A stretch of 64,000 nt of DNA from Liolophura sinensis (taxonomy: Eukaryota > Mollusca > Polyplacophora > Chitonida > Chitonidae), in NCBI RefSeq assembly GCF_032854445.1, contig NC_088297.1, positions 4,341,991 to 4,405,990 on the forward strand, given 5' to 3'. The notes beneath the pieces are model-generated. The model was not told the DNA's origin. It saw nothing but the letters and a program-made list of their open reading frames with translations, and made no database searches. The position numbers were made by a program, and so were the translations under genes. Each line of letters begins with the position of its first letter. Position 1 is the stretch's first letter. Shown here one piece after another: positions 22,701-32,200 of this stretch.

Positions 22701-25700
22701 GGTGAGTTATCATTGAATCAGAGCAGTACAGACCTGGTTGTCGTGGTAATAAGGACTATAGTCTATTTGGGTGAGTTATCATTGAATCAGAGCAGTACAG
22801 GTGTGGTTGTCATGGTAACAATGGCTATTGTCAGTGTGGGCAATCCATAATTGAATCAGAGCAGTACAGGTCTGGTTGTCATGGTAACAAGGACTATAGT
22901 CTATTTGGTTGAGTTATCATTGGATCAGAGCAGTACAGGCTTGGTTGTCATGGTAACAGTAGCTATGGTCAATTTGGGTGAGATATCCTTGAATCAGAGC
23001 AGTACAGGCCTGGTTGTCATGGTAACAGTTGCTATGGTCAATTTGGGTGAGTTATCATTGAATCAGAGCAGTACAAGTATGGTTGTCATGGTGACAGTGG
23101 CTATGGTCAATTTGGGTGAGATATCCTTGAATCAGAGCAGTACAGGTATGGTTGTCATGGTAACAATGGCTCTGCATGGTCATGATCATGGTAACAAGGG
23201 AAAAAAGAGGAAAAACAAAAAAAGTTAATGCGAAGTGGATGGCAAGCAACAAACAAGTAAAATGATAAACGTACAAAGGTAAAAAATTTACTGAAGCCAG
23301 CAGAAATATTCGAACTGCCTTGACTGTGTGATATTATTCACACGATCAAACAGAAAAGGAGCAAACAACAAGCAAATCAGCCTGATAAGACAGAATATAT
23401 ACACATGGGCCTTACTGTTAAATATTAAAGTATTGGTATTTTTACCTGCAGGGGTAACCCGCTGATCCACTGCATCGCAGAGTTACCCGACAACATCAGT
23501 CAGGTGAGTGCTTATGGTGCTGCAGCCAGTCTCCAAAAACCTACCTGGTGGTATCTCACTGTGCCTGCCATTTAGCGGAAAGTGCCGTAAAGTTTCAAAA
23601 AAATTCTCATGCAACAACAATTAACGCCCATTATTTCTATTCACTTGACGTGTGATGAGCTGTCTTGCAAGGAGAACTTTGCATGGTAGAAGAACAGTTT
23701 TGTGCGCAAGTCATACAGAAAAATGCCAGTCAGAACTCGCCAATGTCATGAGCTTTTCTTTGTTGGTTTTGCATGCGGAACTTTTTTAACGGCTCTGCTG
23801 GCAGATTTAATCAGCAGAGGCATATTTTTACATAATTAACATTTCCATTTTTTTTTTTCAAAACGTTGGCCTTCTGTTATTTTTTAACATGAGTCAGTTC
23901 CGCAGTGTCAACCCAGAATATCTAAAACATTTCTCATACGGCCATGGTGTATTTACAGTGCATGGCTCAGTGGTTTGTGTCGGATTCTTTAAGTTAGAGA
24001 CATTCTTCGCAATTGGTCAACGGAGTAACCATTAATTAATTTCTGTTGCAGGTGATTTGTGGCCCTGATCACAGCTTCTTCCTGACTGAAACCGGGCAGT
24101 TGTACAGCTGTGGACTTGGGGCTGATGGACAGACAGGTACTGGTATGATAACAAATCAGATAGGCAGGTAGGATAATGAGTTAGACAGGCAGGTAGTTGT
24201 ATGATAACAAATAAGATAGGCAGGTAAGATAATGAGTTAGACAGACAGGTACTTGTATGATAACAAGTAAGATAGACAGGTAGGATGATGAGTTAGGCAG
24301 ACAGGTACTTGTATGATAACAAGTAAGATAGACAGGTAGGGTAATGAGTTAGACAGACAGGTGCTTGTATGATAACAAATAAGATAGGCAGGTAAGATAA
24401 TGAGTTAGGCAGACAGGTGCTTGTATGATAACAAATAAGATAGACAGGTAGGATAATGGGTTAGACAGACAGGTACTTGTATGATAACAAATAAGATAGG
24501 CAAGTAGGATAATGAGTTAGACAGGCAGGTAGTTGTATGATAACAAGTAAGATAGACAGGTAAGATAATGATTTAGACAGACAGGTACTTGCATGATAAC
24601 AAATAATATAGACAGGTAAGATAATGAGTTAGACAGACAGGTACTTGTATGATAACAAGTAAGATAGACAGGTAGGATAATGAGTTAGGCAGACAGGTGC
24701 TTGTATGATAACAAGTAAGATAGGCAAGTAGGATAATGAGTTAGACGGACAGGTACTTGTATGATAACAAGTAAGATAGACAGGTAGGATAATGTATTAG
24801 ACAGACAGGTACTTGTATGATAACAAGTGAGATAGACAGGTAGGATAATGTATTAGACAGACAGGTACTTGTATGATAACAAGTGAGATAGACAGGTAGG
24901 ATAATGTATTAGACAGACAGGTACTTGTATGATAACAAGTGAGATAGACAGGTAGGATAATGTATTAGACAGACAGGTACTTGTATGATAACAAGTGAGA
25001 TAGACAGGTAGGATAATGTATTAGACAGACAGGTACTTGTAAGATAACAAGTAAGATAGACAGGTAGGGTAATGAGTTAGACAGACAGGTACTTGAGTGA
25101 TAAGTATCGATTTATTTGTTTGATTAGAGTTTGACATTGTACTCAAGAATATTCCACTTATTCTATGACGGCCAGCATTATGGTGGGAGGAAACCACGAC
25201 CATCTGCAGATTTTTGGGAGACCTCCCCATGTGCGACCAGGATGATATTGTGTCAGACAGGTAGGATATTGTGTTTGACATTAACGATGTTGAACTGTTG
25301 TTGTACTTTCAGGAGCAGGACATTTTGACTGTGTCGGTGTTCCACAACTGGTGCAAGGAGACATTCAAGGGGAGACAATCGTGCAGGTGTCATGTGCAGG
25401 AGACTGTGTACTGGCATTGTCAGGTATATGTCAGTGATCTACAAGACATCCTACGCTTTTCTTGTTAACATCAAAAAACAGGAAAACATTTATTATATTT
25501 ATATTTATTGCCAGCGTGATTTTTACGAATTGATAATGGAGCAGACATCAAAAGCTGATGTTTCCATGGTTGATAACTCTGCCCTACTTGTTACATAAGG
25601 TAATGCGGTCAGTATAATGCAACTGACTACATGACTTATTAATTAATTAACTAATTTATTTATTTATTTATTTGATTTTATGCTTTACTCAAGAATGTTT

Positions 25701-28700
25701 CACTTATATGATGGTGACCGGCATTATGGCGAGAGAAAACCGACCATCCGCAATTTGCTATCAGATCTTGCCACGTACAACTACATTTTTTTTTTTATTT
25801 CATCACACCTTGTTCTCATGGCTGTGTTTGAAATTTCAGAAAATGGTGACGTGTTTGGATGGGGTAACTCAGAATACAATCAGTTGTCTATGGTATCCCA
25901 GGATACACAGGTGGCTGTTGCTAAGCACCTGCCAATGAGAGGCCTTGGCAGGGTATCCATGGTAGCATCAGGGGGTTCCATCTGTGGTGTGCTCAATGGT
26001 AATTATTCTTTGTCTTCTATTTATACTGACCCTTGTGTTTTAAATAACACTTTCTTGCATAACTTTTTAGAATGTTTATAAAGTTGGGAGGAAATTTATG
26101 TTAAGAAATTTGAAATTGTTTCGGATTGGACAGTGATTGGACAATTAAGATGTTCTTAGATAATGCTAATGGGTTGTTCAGTCTGCATCCTGACAGCAAG
26201 ATCTAAGGATCCAAGCCTTGTTGGTTCAGCTAGGGCATAGTGTCAGTAAGTTTGTCAGGTACCTGGTAAAAAGCGGAGGTTATACCCGGACACTGCATTC
26301 TGGTTTCTTTCACCCATAGACTGCTCCCACCCCCCACACACACACACAACCCCACCCACCTACCTTGGCCAGGTGGTTAGTGTGCTAGCACAGCATAATG
26401 ACCCAGGTGCCTCTCATCAAAGTGATCGCTGTGAGTTCCAGCTCAAGCTGGCTTCCTCTCGGGCTGTATGTGGGAAGGTCTGTCAGCAACCTGCGGGTGG
26501 TGCATGGATTTTCTGCCACCATAATACTGATCATCGTCTATAAGTGAAATATTCTTAAGTACAACGTAAAACGCCAATCAAATAAATAAATAAATAGATT
26601 CATTTATAAACTTGACCACTTTCATGGGTATGGTAACTTTTTGAGAGTGGCATTTAAAAAACAACCAAATATATAACGAATTTAATACATCGAATGCAAA
26701 TGATCCGCCCTCAAATATTTCATTTGATTTGCTCGAAATTGCAAAATTAGTGGGCTAATGATATGTAACATTAATGAACTAATTGTTAATTCTTTGTAAT
26801 CATGATTTGTGGAATTCATCTGATACGTCAGAAGAAAATCTTTGTGAGGTGTAAGAATGGGTAATTGTTCACTGTTTCAGACAAAGGCAGTGTGTTTGTT
26901 TGGGGATATGGAATTCTGGGTAAGGGCCAGATGGTAGAATCCAGTTCTGCTCCAACACAAATTCCGGACACACTGTTTGGGAAACATGACTTCAACACGG
27001 ACAGTAGAGTCTCCATTCTGAGATCGGGTCTGTCATATTTCGCAGCCATAACATGTGAGTATAACAGAATGTGGATCATTTATAGTCTTGTCACATCTCT
27101 CATGATAATAATGATGATTTGAGTCATGTCTCCCAAGATAATATGACAATTTGAGTCACGTCTCGCAAGATAATATGACAATTTGTGTCACGTCTCCCAA
27201 GATAATATGACAATTTGTGTCATGTCTCCCAAGATAATATGACACTTTGAGTCACCTCTCTCGAGATAATGACTATTTGAGTCATGTCTTCTGAGATAAT
27301 ATGACATTTTGAGTACTGTTTCTCTAGGTAATACAACAATTTGAGTCACCTCTCCCATGATAATACAACAATTTGAGTCCTGTCTCACAAGACAATGTGA
27401 CAGTTTGAGTCCTGTCTCTCAAGGTAACATAACAGTTTGAGTCCTGTCTCACAAGATAATAAAACAATTTGAGTCCTGTCTGTCAAGGCAATATAACAAT
27501 TTGAGTCCTGTCTCGCAAGATAATATAACAATTGGAGTCCTGTATCTCAAGGTAATATAACAATTTGAGTCCTGTCTCTCAAGGTAATGTAACAATTTGA
27601 GTCCTGTCTCTCAAGATAATATAACAATTTGAGTCCTGTATCTCAAGATAATATAACAATTTGAGTCCTGTCTCTCAAGGTAATATAACAATTTGAGTCC
27701 TGTCTCTCAAGGTAATATAACAATTTGAGTCCTGTCTCTCAAGGTAATATAACAATTTGAGTCCTGTCACAAGATAATACAACAATTCAATTCCTGTCTC
27801 ACAAGATAATGTAACAATTTGAGTCCTGTATCTCAAAGTAATATAACAATTTGAGTCATTAGGTTTGTCAGGTACCTGGTGAAGTGTGGTGGCTTTCCAA
27901 GGAAACTGTTTGGTTTCCTCAACACCATAGCCATCATAGACTGTACATGAGAAGTTCTGGAGTCCATGAAAGGCAATAAACTCCAGTCCAGTAAATAAAT
28001 AAATAAATTATTTCTTTGATACATGTAAGAGGGGAGTTTTGAGTTCAATATTGTTTATTGCTCAAGGTGAAAACAGGGTCCCACTGTATCATGTGACCTG
28101 TCAGGAAGGTCGGACACCTATATGTGATCACATTGGTATAGGGTAGAACAAAAAAGATGAAACGTGAGGAGTTGAAAGTTTGTGTGTCTGGAAAATGGCA
28201 AGACAGATAATGGGTAAATTAATGTCATACAAAACTTGCCTATTGCTTTTGACAAATCACATATAATATAACTGGACTGTCTTTACCTTTAGTGACAAAA
28301 GAGTTCAAACTTAAAGCTCCCCTATTGTGATATATGTATGCACTGCCTCCCCCGTGAAATTCACATGCTCTGCTTTTGAAGGCTTGCATATTGTTGTTGT
28401 ATTTGAATGTCTTCAAGATATGCAAGAGATGTGAGATACATGCAGTGTGACATTTAACGATACTTTTTAATATTTTTGTTTGTTTTTCTCATATGAAGCC
28501 TCTGGAGACCTCTACACCTGGGGTAAAAACAGGGGAGGTAATCTTGGATTGGGACAAAGGAATGACCAGTTCTTCCCCTTTAAGGTAGGAGATGATTTTT
28601 GCTTTACTACGCAGAAAAACCTCCGTGGCACGGTACCTCGTAGCTTTAAATTAGAAGTTCAGAGAGATGCTGGGTAGAAATATTAAGATAATATGATGAA

Positions 28701-29876
28701 AATCATTTGAAACAGCGCTAACAACATGATTCAAAAGGAATTATGATGAATAACACTATTAGACTCCCTATTTGTGAAGAGTCCTTAGCAACAAAACCTT
28801 CGGTAGTTTCCATAAAATTTTCCTGATGTGACATGAGAGTATTTATTATGTGATGGTAAATCAGGCAGGGATAACATCTGATAAGTCAGTTATGTTAGAC
28901 CATGTTACACCATTCGAAATTTCACCATTATTTTTGGCATCATGCCTCCAATGGAAGGGGCAGAAACTTTGTGTTCCTGTATTTTTCTTCAAAACTTACA
29001 GTATCGTTTTAAATACATTGGAATTTGTAACAGTTAAGGAAAACTGTGTGGTTTGATCTCAGTCATTATTTTATCTTTAAAATGCAGTCGTTTTGACATT
29101 GAAGTAGCTGTTGACACCTCGTGATAGTTTAATGCAGTAGCATGGCACAGTGCCAGTCGTGGGTTTTCCCCGGGATCACAGTCATGGGTTTTCCCCAGGA
29201 TCACAGTGGTGGGGTTTTCCCCAGGATATGGCTGGTTTCCTCCCACCATAATGCTAGCCGCCGTCATATGGGTGAAATATTCTTTAGTACGGCGTAAAAC
29301 ACCAATAAAATAAATAAATAAACAAATATTCAGATTTTTCACATCCTATCTTGTTACATAGGCCATTCACGTAACAAGGGTAAGCCAGCAATGACTTCTA
29401 GGGAATAAATCTTATAATCTGAGTCTTTAAATTAATTGATCATCAGATATATATTTTTCTCCAAGAAATATTATCGGAAAGTACAGCTATTATACTCTAA
29501 TTTCTTTTGCAGTTGAAATATGAATATTCTTGAGCGTGCTAGTGGTCGCCAATCTGAGAGATAAATGTTGACCGAAAATTTTTAAGTTACTCATTTATCC
29601 TGCTTGCGAGTTTTATTCATCTTAAAAAAGGTGTTTTTAGGTTTTTTTCGGCATGTAGAATGATATCCTACTGGAAAAAGCCACTTCATTTTCATCACCA
29701 AAGTAATATTTTTGGGCAAATTGCTGGAGAACATGTTTCACAGTGATAACCTGGTGTTACAAAGACATTGTAATGTTTTTCTTTCCTCTCTGCGCCAGGT
29801 GTCAGTACCAGCCGAGGTTGGAGATGTTCGATGTGGAGTTGATCACATGGTTGCCTTGTGCAAGACTTTCACTTAA
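16581..29876 (+). CDS. RCC1L: RCC1L (WBSCR16) orthologue, mitochondrial RCC1-like protein, complete, 12 coding exons
   Basis: Coding exons: 16581-16791, 17835-17935, 18804-18930, 19410-19538, 22049-22115, 23452-23503, 24052-24136, 25313-25423, 25840-25998, 26881-27054, 28499-28584 and 29799-29876. They total 1380 nt (459 aa; human is 464 aa) and every junction keeps phase. The first 60 residues are Arg-rich and poor in acids, as expected for a mitochondrial presequence. RCC1 propeller motifs follow in family order: RVYVWGLAATGALG, VEDAACGYGFS, HVACGRAHTLILTD, SMGNNGYGQCGR, VICGPDHSFFLT, GDVFGWGNSEYNQL, SVFVWGYGILGKG, DLYTWGKN and VRCGVDHMVALCK. The human protein acts in mitochondria, with reported roles in mitoribosome/16S rRNA biology and as an OPA1 exchange factor; function here is by orthology. 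Introns 1, 5 and 7 begin with minisatellites made from the preceding exon end. Confidence 0.96.
16747..17530 (+). repeat. 54-bp minisatellite built from the RCC1L exon 1 / intron 1 junction
   Basis: About 14 copies of a unit holding about 42 nt of exon end (tgtgtacgtgtggggactgg...ctag) plus the donor gtaagctcacaca. The exon 1 end itself is copy 1. The 54-bp period equals 18 codons, so long ORFs run through it on both strands (GKLTQGVYVWGLAAMWAL on +). One copy at about 16841 has gcaag instead of gtaag. A 107-bp dimer is repeated at 16880-17095. Confidence 0.95.
17835..17935 (+). CDS. RCC1L: RCC1L exon 2
   Basis: Acceptor tttcttcag, phase 1 in and 0 out. Codes GIRSYLRPEAKGQRMLRYQP and on to FWDGKHTK. 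Donor gtaagg. Confidence 0.92.
17940..18800 (+). other. RCC1L intron 2
   Basis: No repeat family or ORF recognised; one of the few repeat-poor introns here. Confidence 0.6.
18804..18930 (+). CDS. RCC1L: RCC1L exon 3
   Basis: Acceptor ttttccag, phase 0 in and 1 out. Codes VEDAACGYGFSVFMTKN...SQLGVHEYPRNTG. The donor gtttgt is weak but gives the conserved frame. Confidence 0.93.
18973..19256 (+). mobile_element. SINE-1 in RCC1L intron 3, rearranged
   Basis: Head gggcctccgtggctaagtgg, then a body with a 60-bp non-standard middle (ttaaagttaaataaatgggt), then a normal tail with (aaat)n. Confidence 0.88.
19410..19538 (+). CDS. RCC1L: RCC1L exon 4
   Basis: Acceptor cttttacag, phase 1-1. Codes RLLEYIIEPVRIDLPLKAPD and on through HVACGRAHTLILTDKEG. 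The last 78 nt with the donor are duplicated about 1.08 kb downstream. Confidence 0.95.
19636..19852 (+). mobile_element. SINE-1 in unit 1 of the 1.08-kb duplication
   Basis: From cgctgtgagttcaagtccag (box B) to ataaataaatga. Head replaced by other sequence. The second copy is at about 20716-20932. Confidence 0.88.
20396..20545 (+). mobile_element. SINE-1 cut by the duplication joint
   Basis: caccaatgcggtcgctatga to ctggccgccgtcg, then exon 4 sequence. The intact version is 21481-21675. Confidence 0.92.
20546..20620 (+). pseudogene. Duplicated 3' part of RCC1L exon 4
   Basis: Repeats the end of exon 4 (APDTTRVKHVACGRAHTLIL, then TDKEG) with its donor ggtaac, but lacks the first 51 nt of the exon and its acceptor; a truncated SINE is joined directly in front. 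It should not be spliced in unless a cryptic acceptor such as gtcgctccag is used. Confidence 0.9.
20716..20932 (+). mobile_element. SINE-1, unit 2 copy
   Basis: Same insertion as 19636-19852, duplicated with the segment. Confidence 0.88.
21481..21675 (+). mobile_element. SINE-1, unit 2 copy with intact tail
   Basis: caccaatgcggtcgctatga to aaacaccaatcaaaaaaaaa. Confidence 0.92.
22049..22115 (+). CDS. RCC1L: RCC1L exon 5 (seed of a 69-bp minisatellite)
   Basis: Acceptor tctttccag, phase 1 in and 2 out. Codes VFSMGNNGYGQCGRSIIESE then QYR. Donor gtacgg. I chose this as the real exon because it is the only copy with a 3' splice site. Confidence 0.93.
22049..23190 (+). repeat. 69-bp minisatellite built from RCC1L exon 5 and its donor
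   Basis: About 17 copies of exon 5 plus the first intron bases. Two alternating types are seen: A keeps GNNGYGQCGRSIIESEQYR in the exon frame, and B reads GNKDYSLFG and then TGA. The exon-end / donor site is acag|gtacgg or gtatgg in many copies and acaggcctgg (donor lost) in others. The 69-bp period gives a false ORF (SLNQSSTG... repeats) in another frame. Confidence 0.95.
23452..23503 (+). CDS. RCC1L: RCC1L exon 6
   Basis: Acceptor ttacctgcag, phase 2 in and 0 out. Codes the end of R, then GNPLIHCIAELPDNISQ. Donor gtgagt. Confidence 0.88.
24052..24136 (+). CDS. RCC1L: RCC1L exon 7 (donor is the seed of a 56-bp minisatellite)
   Basis: Acceptor tctgttgcag, phase 0 in and 1 out. Codes VICGPDHSFFLTETGQLYSC then GLGADGQTG. 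The donor gtactg begins the repeat array. Confidence 0.94.
24128..25105 (+). repeat. 56-bp minisatellite built from the RCC1L exon 7 / intron 7 junction
   Basis: About 17 copies. Each holds gacagacag|gtacttgtatg, which copies the last 9 exon bases and the donor of exon 7, plus about 40 bp of intron. A second AGGTAGG or AGGTAAG donor-like site lies in every unit. The 56-bp period is not a multiple of 3, so there is no long ORF. Confidence 0.93.
25106..25240 (-). mobile_element. SINE-1 fragment in RCC1L intron 7
   Basis: tttgattagagtttgacatt to catctgcagatttttgggag + acctcccc; directly follows the 56-bp array. Confidence 0.85.
25313..25423 (+). CDS. RCC1L: RCC1L exon 8
   Basis: Acceptor gtactttcag, phase 1-1. 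Codes GAGHFDCVGVPQLVQGDIQG and on to VSCAGDCVLALS. Donor gtatat. Confidence 0.93.
25650..25790 (-). mobile_element. SINE-1 fragment in RCC1L intron 8
   Basis: (attt)n, tgctttactcaagaatgttt, gaccatccgcaatttgctat. Confidence 0.82.
25840..25998 (+). CDS. RCC1L: RCC1L exon 9
   Basis: Acceptor aaatttcag, phase 1-1. Codes ENGDVFGWGNSEYNQLSMVS and on to GGSICGVLN. Donor gtaatt. Confidence 0.95.
26350..26600 (+). mobile_element. SINE-1 in RCC1L intron 9
   Basis: Head ggccaggtggttagtgtgct through to aaaacgccaatcaaataaat. Diverged. A related ggtacctgg motif lies in front and also at 27870. Confidence 0.85.
26881..27054 (+). CDS. RCC1L: RCC1L exon 10
   Basis: Acceptor actgtttcag, phase 1-1. Codes DKGSVFVWGYGILGKGQMVE and on to LRSGLSYFAAIT. 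Donor gtgagt. Confidence 0.96.
27092..27860 (+). repeat. 32-bp minisatellite in RCC1L intron 10
   Basis: About 23 copies of gagtcctgtctctcaaggtaatataacaattt-like units (aaggtaat in most). The array starts about 38 bp after the exon 10 donor; unlike the exon-edge arrays it contains no exon sequence. Confidence 0.92.
27865..28012 (+). repeat. Degenerate SINE-like fragment
   Basis: gtttgtcaggtacctggtga ... gtttcctcaacaccatagcc ... (aaat)n; the first part also occurs at 26255-26275. Confidence 0.55.
28499..28584 (+). CDS. RCC1L: RCC1L exon 11
   Basis: Acceptor ctcatatgaag (a pyrimidine tract lies just upstream), phase 1 in and 0 out. Codes SSGDLYTWGKNRGGNLGLGQ and on to FFPFK. Donor gtagga. Confidence 0.93.
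28680..29050 (+). repeat. Dispersed repeat D, copy 1 (RCC1L intron 11)
   Basis: Shares cataaaattttcctgatgtg, ggtaaatcaggcagggataa-like and ggaaggggcagaaactttgt-like segments in the same order with 43505-43930. Confidence 0.65.
29150..29328 (+). mobile_element. SINE-1 with internal triplication (RCC1L intron 11)
   Basis: The gtgggttttccccgggatca segment is present three times (about 29159, 29184, 29210) before the normal tail. Confidence 0.85.
29799..29876 (+). CDS. RCC1L: RCC1L exon 12 (last)
   Basis: Acceptor ctgcgccag, phase 0. Codes VSVPAEVGDVRCGVDHMVAL then CKTFT and TAA, matching the human C-terminus VACGVDHMVTLAKSFI in position and length. Confidence 0.95.
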   Translation: MSVPAEVGDVRCGVDHMVALCKTFT

Positions 29877-29879
29877 AGT

Positions 29880-31190
29880 TTCAACAGCTACTATACAGGC
29901 TGTCACAAACCTTCGCTAGGTACTGGATTTACAGTTAAAACATCAGGGCTGTGTACGCACTGTCACAAGCCTCTGCTGGATTCTGGATTCACAGTTAAAA
30001 GTACCAGGACTGTATACAGACTGTTAGAAAGCTTTGCTGGATGCTGGATTCACAGTTAAAGTACCAGGACTGTGTACAGACTGTTAGAAGGCTTTGCTGG
30101 ATGCTGGATTTACAGCTAAAGTACCAGGACTGTATACAGACTATTAGAAAGCTTTGCTGGATGCTGCATTCACAGTTAAAGTACCAGGACTGTATACAGA
30201 CTGTTAGAAAACTTTGCTGGTTGCTGCATTCACAGTTAAAGTACCAGGACTGTGTACAGATTGTTAGAAAGCTTTGCTGGATGCTGCATTCACAGTTAAA
30301 GTACCAGGACTGTATACAGACTGTTAGAAAACTTTGCTGGATGCTGGATTTACAGTTAAAGTACCAGGACTGTATACATACTGTTAGAAAACTTTGCTGG
30401 ATGCTGGATTTACAGTTAAAGTACCAGGACTGTGTACAGACTGTTAGAAAGCTTTGCTGGATGCTGGATTTACAGCTAAAGTACCAGGACTGTATACAGA
30501 CTGTCACAAAGCTTTGCTGGATGCTGGATTCACAGCTAAAGTACCAGGACTATATACAGACTGTTAGAAAGCTTTGCTGGATGCTGGATTTACAGTTAAA
30601 GTGGCAGGACTGAATATAGACTGTCACAAAGCTTTGCTGGATGCTGGATTTACAGTTAAAGTGGCAGGACTGTATACAGACTGTTAGAAAGCTTTGCTGG
30701 TTGCTGCATTCACCGTTAAAGTACCAGGACTGTATACAGACTGTTAGAAAGCATTGCTGGATGCTGGATTTACAGTTAAAGTGGCAGGACTGTGTACAGA
30801 CTGTTAGAAAACTTTACTGGATGCTGGATTTACAGTTAAAGTACCAGGACTGTATACAGACTGTTAGAAGGCTTTGCTGGATGCTGGATTTACAGTTAAA
30901 GTACCAGGACTGTATACAGACTGTTAGAAAGCTTTGCTGGATGCTGGATTTACAGCTAAAGTACCAGGAATGTATACCGTCTGTCACAAACGTTTGCTGG
31001 ATGCTGGATTTACAGTTAAAGTGGCAGGACTGTGTACAGATGTCACAAAGCTTTGCTGGATGGTGGATTTACAGTTAAAGTGGCAGGACTGTGTACAGAT
31101 GTCACAAAGCTTTGCTGGATGCTGCATTCACAGTTAAAGTACCAGGACTGTGCACAGATGTCACAAAGCTTTGCTGGATGGTGGATTGAT
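29880..31190 (+). repeat. 60-bp minisatellite in the RCC1L 3' UTR
   Basis: About 21 copies, starting a few bases after the stop codon. The unit contains gctttgctggatgctggatt and tacagttaaagtaccaggac. The 60-bp period (20 codons) gives long ORFs on both strands, rich in Cys/Trp/Gln or Ser/Cys/Phe; these are artefacts of the period. The first two units are the most diverged, as expected at the edge of an array. Confidence 0.93.
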
Positions 31191-31420
31191 GACTTTTGAC
31201 AAGGAGAAATGAAGAGTGACAGGATAGGTTACTGTCTCACCACTCCAACTTGTGGGCTATTTATATTAGAAAACACCTTGGATTTATTTCGACTGGGACA
31301 AAAAAAAAAAAAAAGAGCCCAGATCCATCAAAATTGTCAGTCATTTTTGTTGGGAAGTATTAATTGGCTTGATCAACAAACCAGAGGTAACTGTGAGATA
31401 TATGTATTATGAAATGAGTA

Positions 31421-31426
31421 AATAAA
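31421..31426 (+). promoter_or_regulatory. Candidate RCC1L poly(A) signal
   Basis: AATAAA lies about 1.55 kb after the RCC1L stop, past the 60-bp 3' minisatellite and before the next SINE. If it is used, the minisatellite is part of the mRNA 3' UTR. Confidence 0.45.
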
Positions 31427-31526
31427 CTGATGTGAAGCTTTAACGTAAGCTTTACATGAGTTGTTGCCCTTGATCCAGATGTCTCTCAGAGTGATCTCCC
31501 TTACCTGTACATATTTCATTAGTTAA

Positions 31527-31838
31527 AGTGAGTGAGTGAGTGCTTTGGGTTTAACGTTGTACTTAACAATTTTTCAGTCATGTGACTCCGAAGGAGTCTT
31601 TAGGATGCACGTATGTGTAATGTGCCTCCTTGTTGCAGGACAAATTTCCACCGCTCTTTTATCAGCTATACAGCTATTTTTATCAAGTGCTGCTTCATTG
31701 AGATGACCTACCGAAGGCATGTAAGCCGCCCTACCCAAGCCATCATACTGATACGGGGGTCAGTCAGTCGTTGCACTATCCCCTTAATGCCGAACATGAC
31801 TGAAAAATTGTTAAGTGCGACGTTAAAACCCCAGGCAT
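31527..31838 (-). mobile_element. SINE-2, partial, joined to a reversed SINE-2 tail
   Basis: gtgagtgagtgctttgggtt through atccccttaatgccgaacat, then an abrupt switch to gactgaaaaattgttaagtg, the opposite-orientation tail, and (actc)n. Confidence 0.82.
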
Positions 31839-31930
31839 TCACTCATTCACTCACTCACTCACTCACTCACTCACTCACTCACTCACTCACTCACTCACTC
31901 ACTCACTCACTCACTCACTCACTCACTCAT
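31838..31930. repeat. (ACTC)n microsatellite at the edge of SINE-2
   Basis: About 23 perfect actc units directly after a SINE-2 tail (taaaaccccaggcattcact). Confidence 0.95.
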
Positions 31931-32002
31931 GTTACTGGATTGATCCATGTTGATTTATTTTTTGATGGGAAAATTTTGCCATGTATAAGAATAGTAATAC
32001 AC

Positions 32003-32200
32003 AACGCTGTGAGTTCAAGTCCAGCTCATGCTGGCTTCCTCTCCGGCTGTACATGGGGAAGGTCTTCCAGCAACCTGCGGGTGGTCGTGGGTTTCCCCCG
32101 GGTTCTGCCTGATTTCTTCCCACCATAATGCTGGCCACCGTCATATAAGTGAAATGTTCTTAAGTACGGCATTAAACACCAATCAAATAAATAAATAATA
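32003..32200 (+). mobile_element. SINE-1, head-truncated
   Basis: cgctgtgagttcaagtccag to caccaatcaaataaataaat. Confidence 0.92.

Noticed and set aside
22010-23228. Three consecutive + strand ORFs of SLNQSSTG repeats
   Set aside because: Wrong frame relative to RCC1L exon 5; the array copies exon 5 and the ORFs are a by-product.
30041-31078. ORFs of 145-190 codons on both strands
   Set aside because: Artefacts of the 60-bp period in the RCC1L 3' region.
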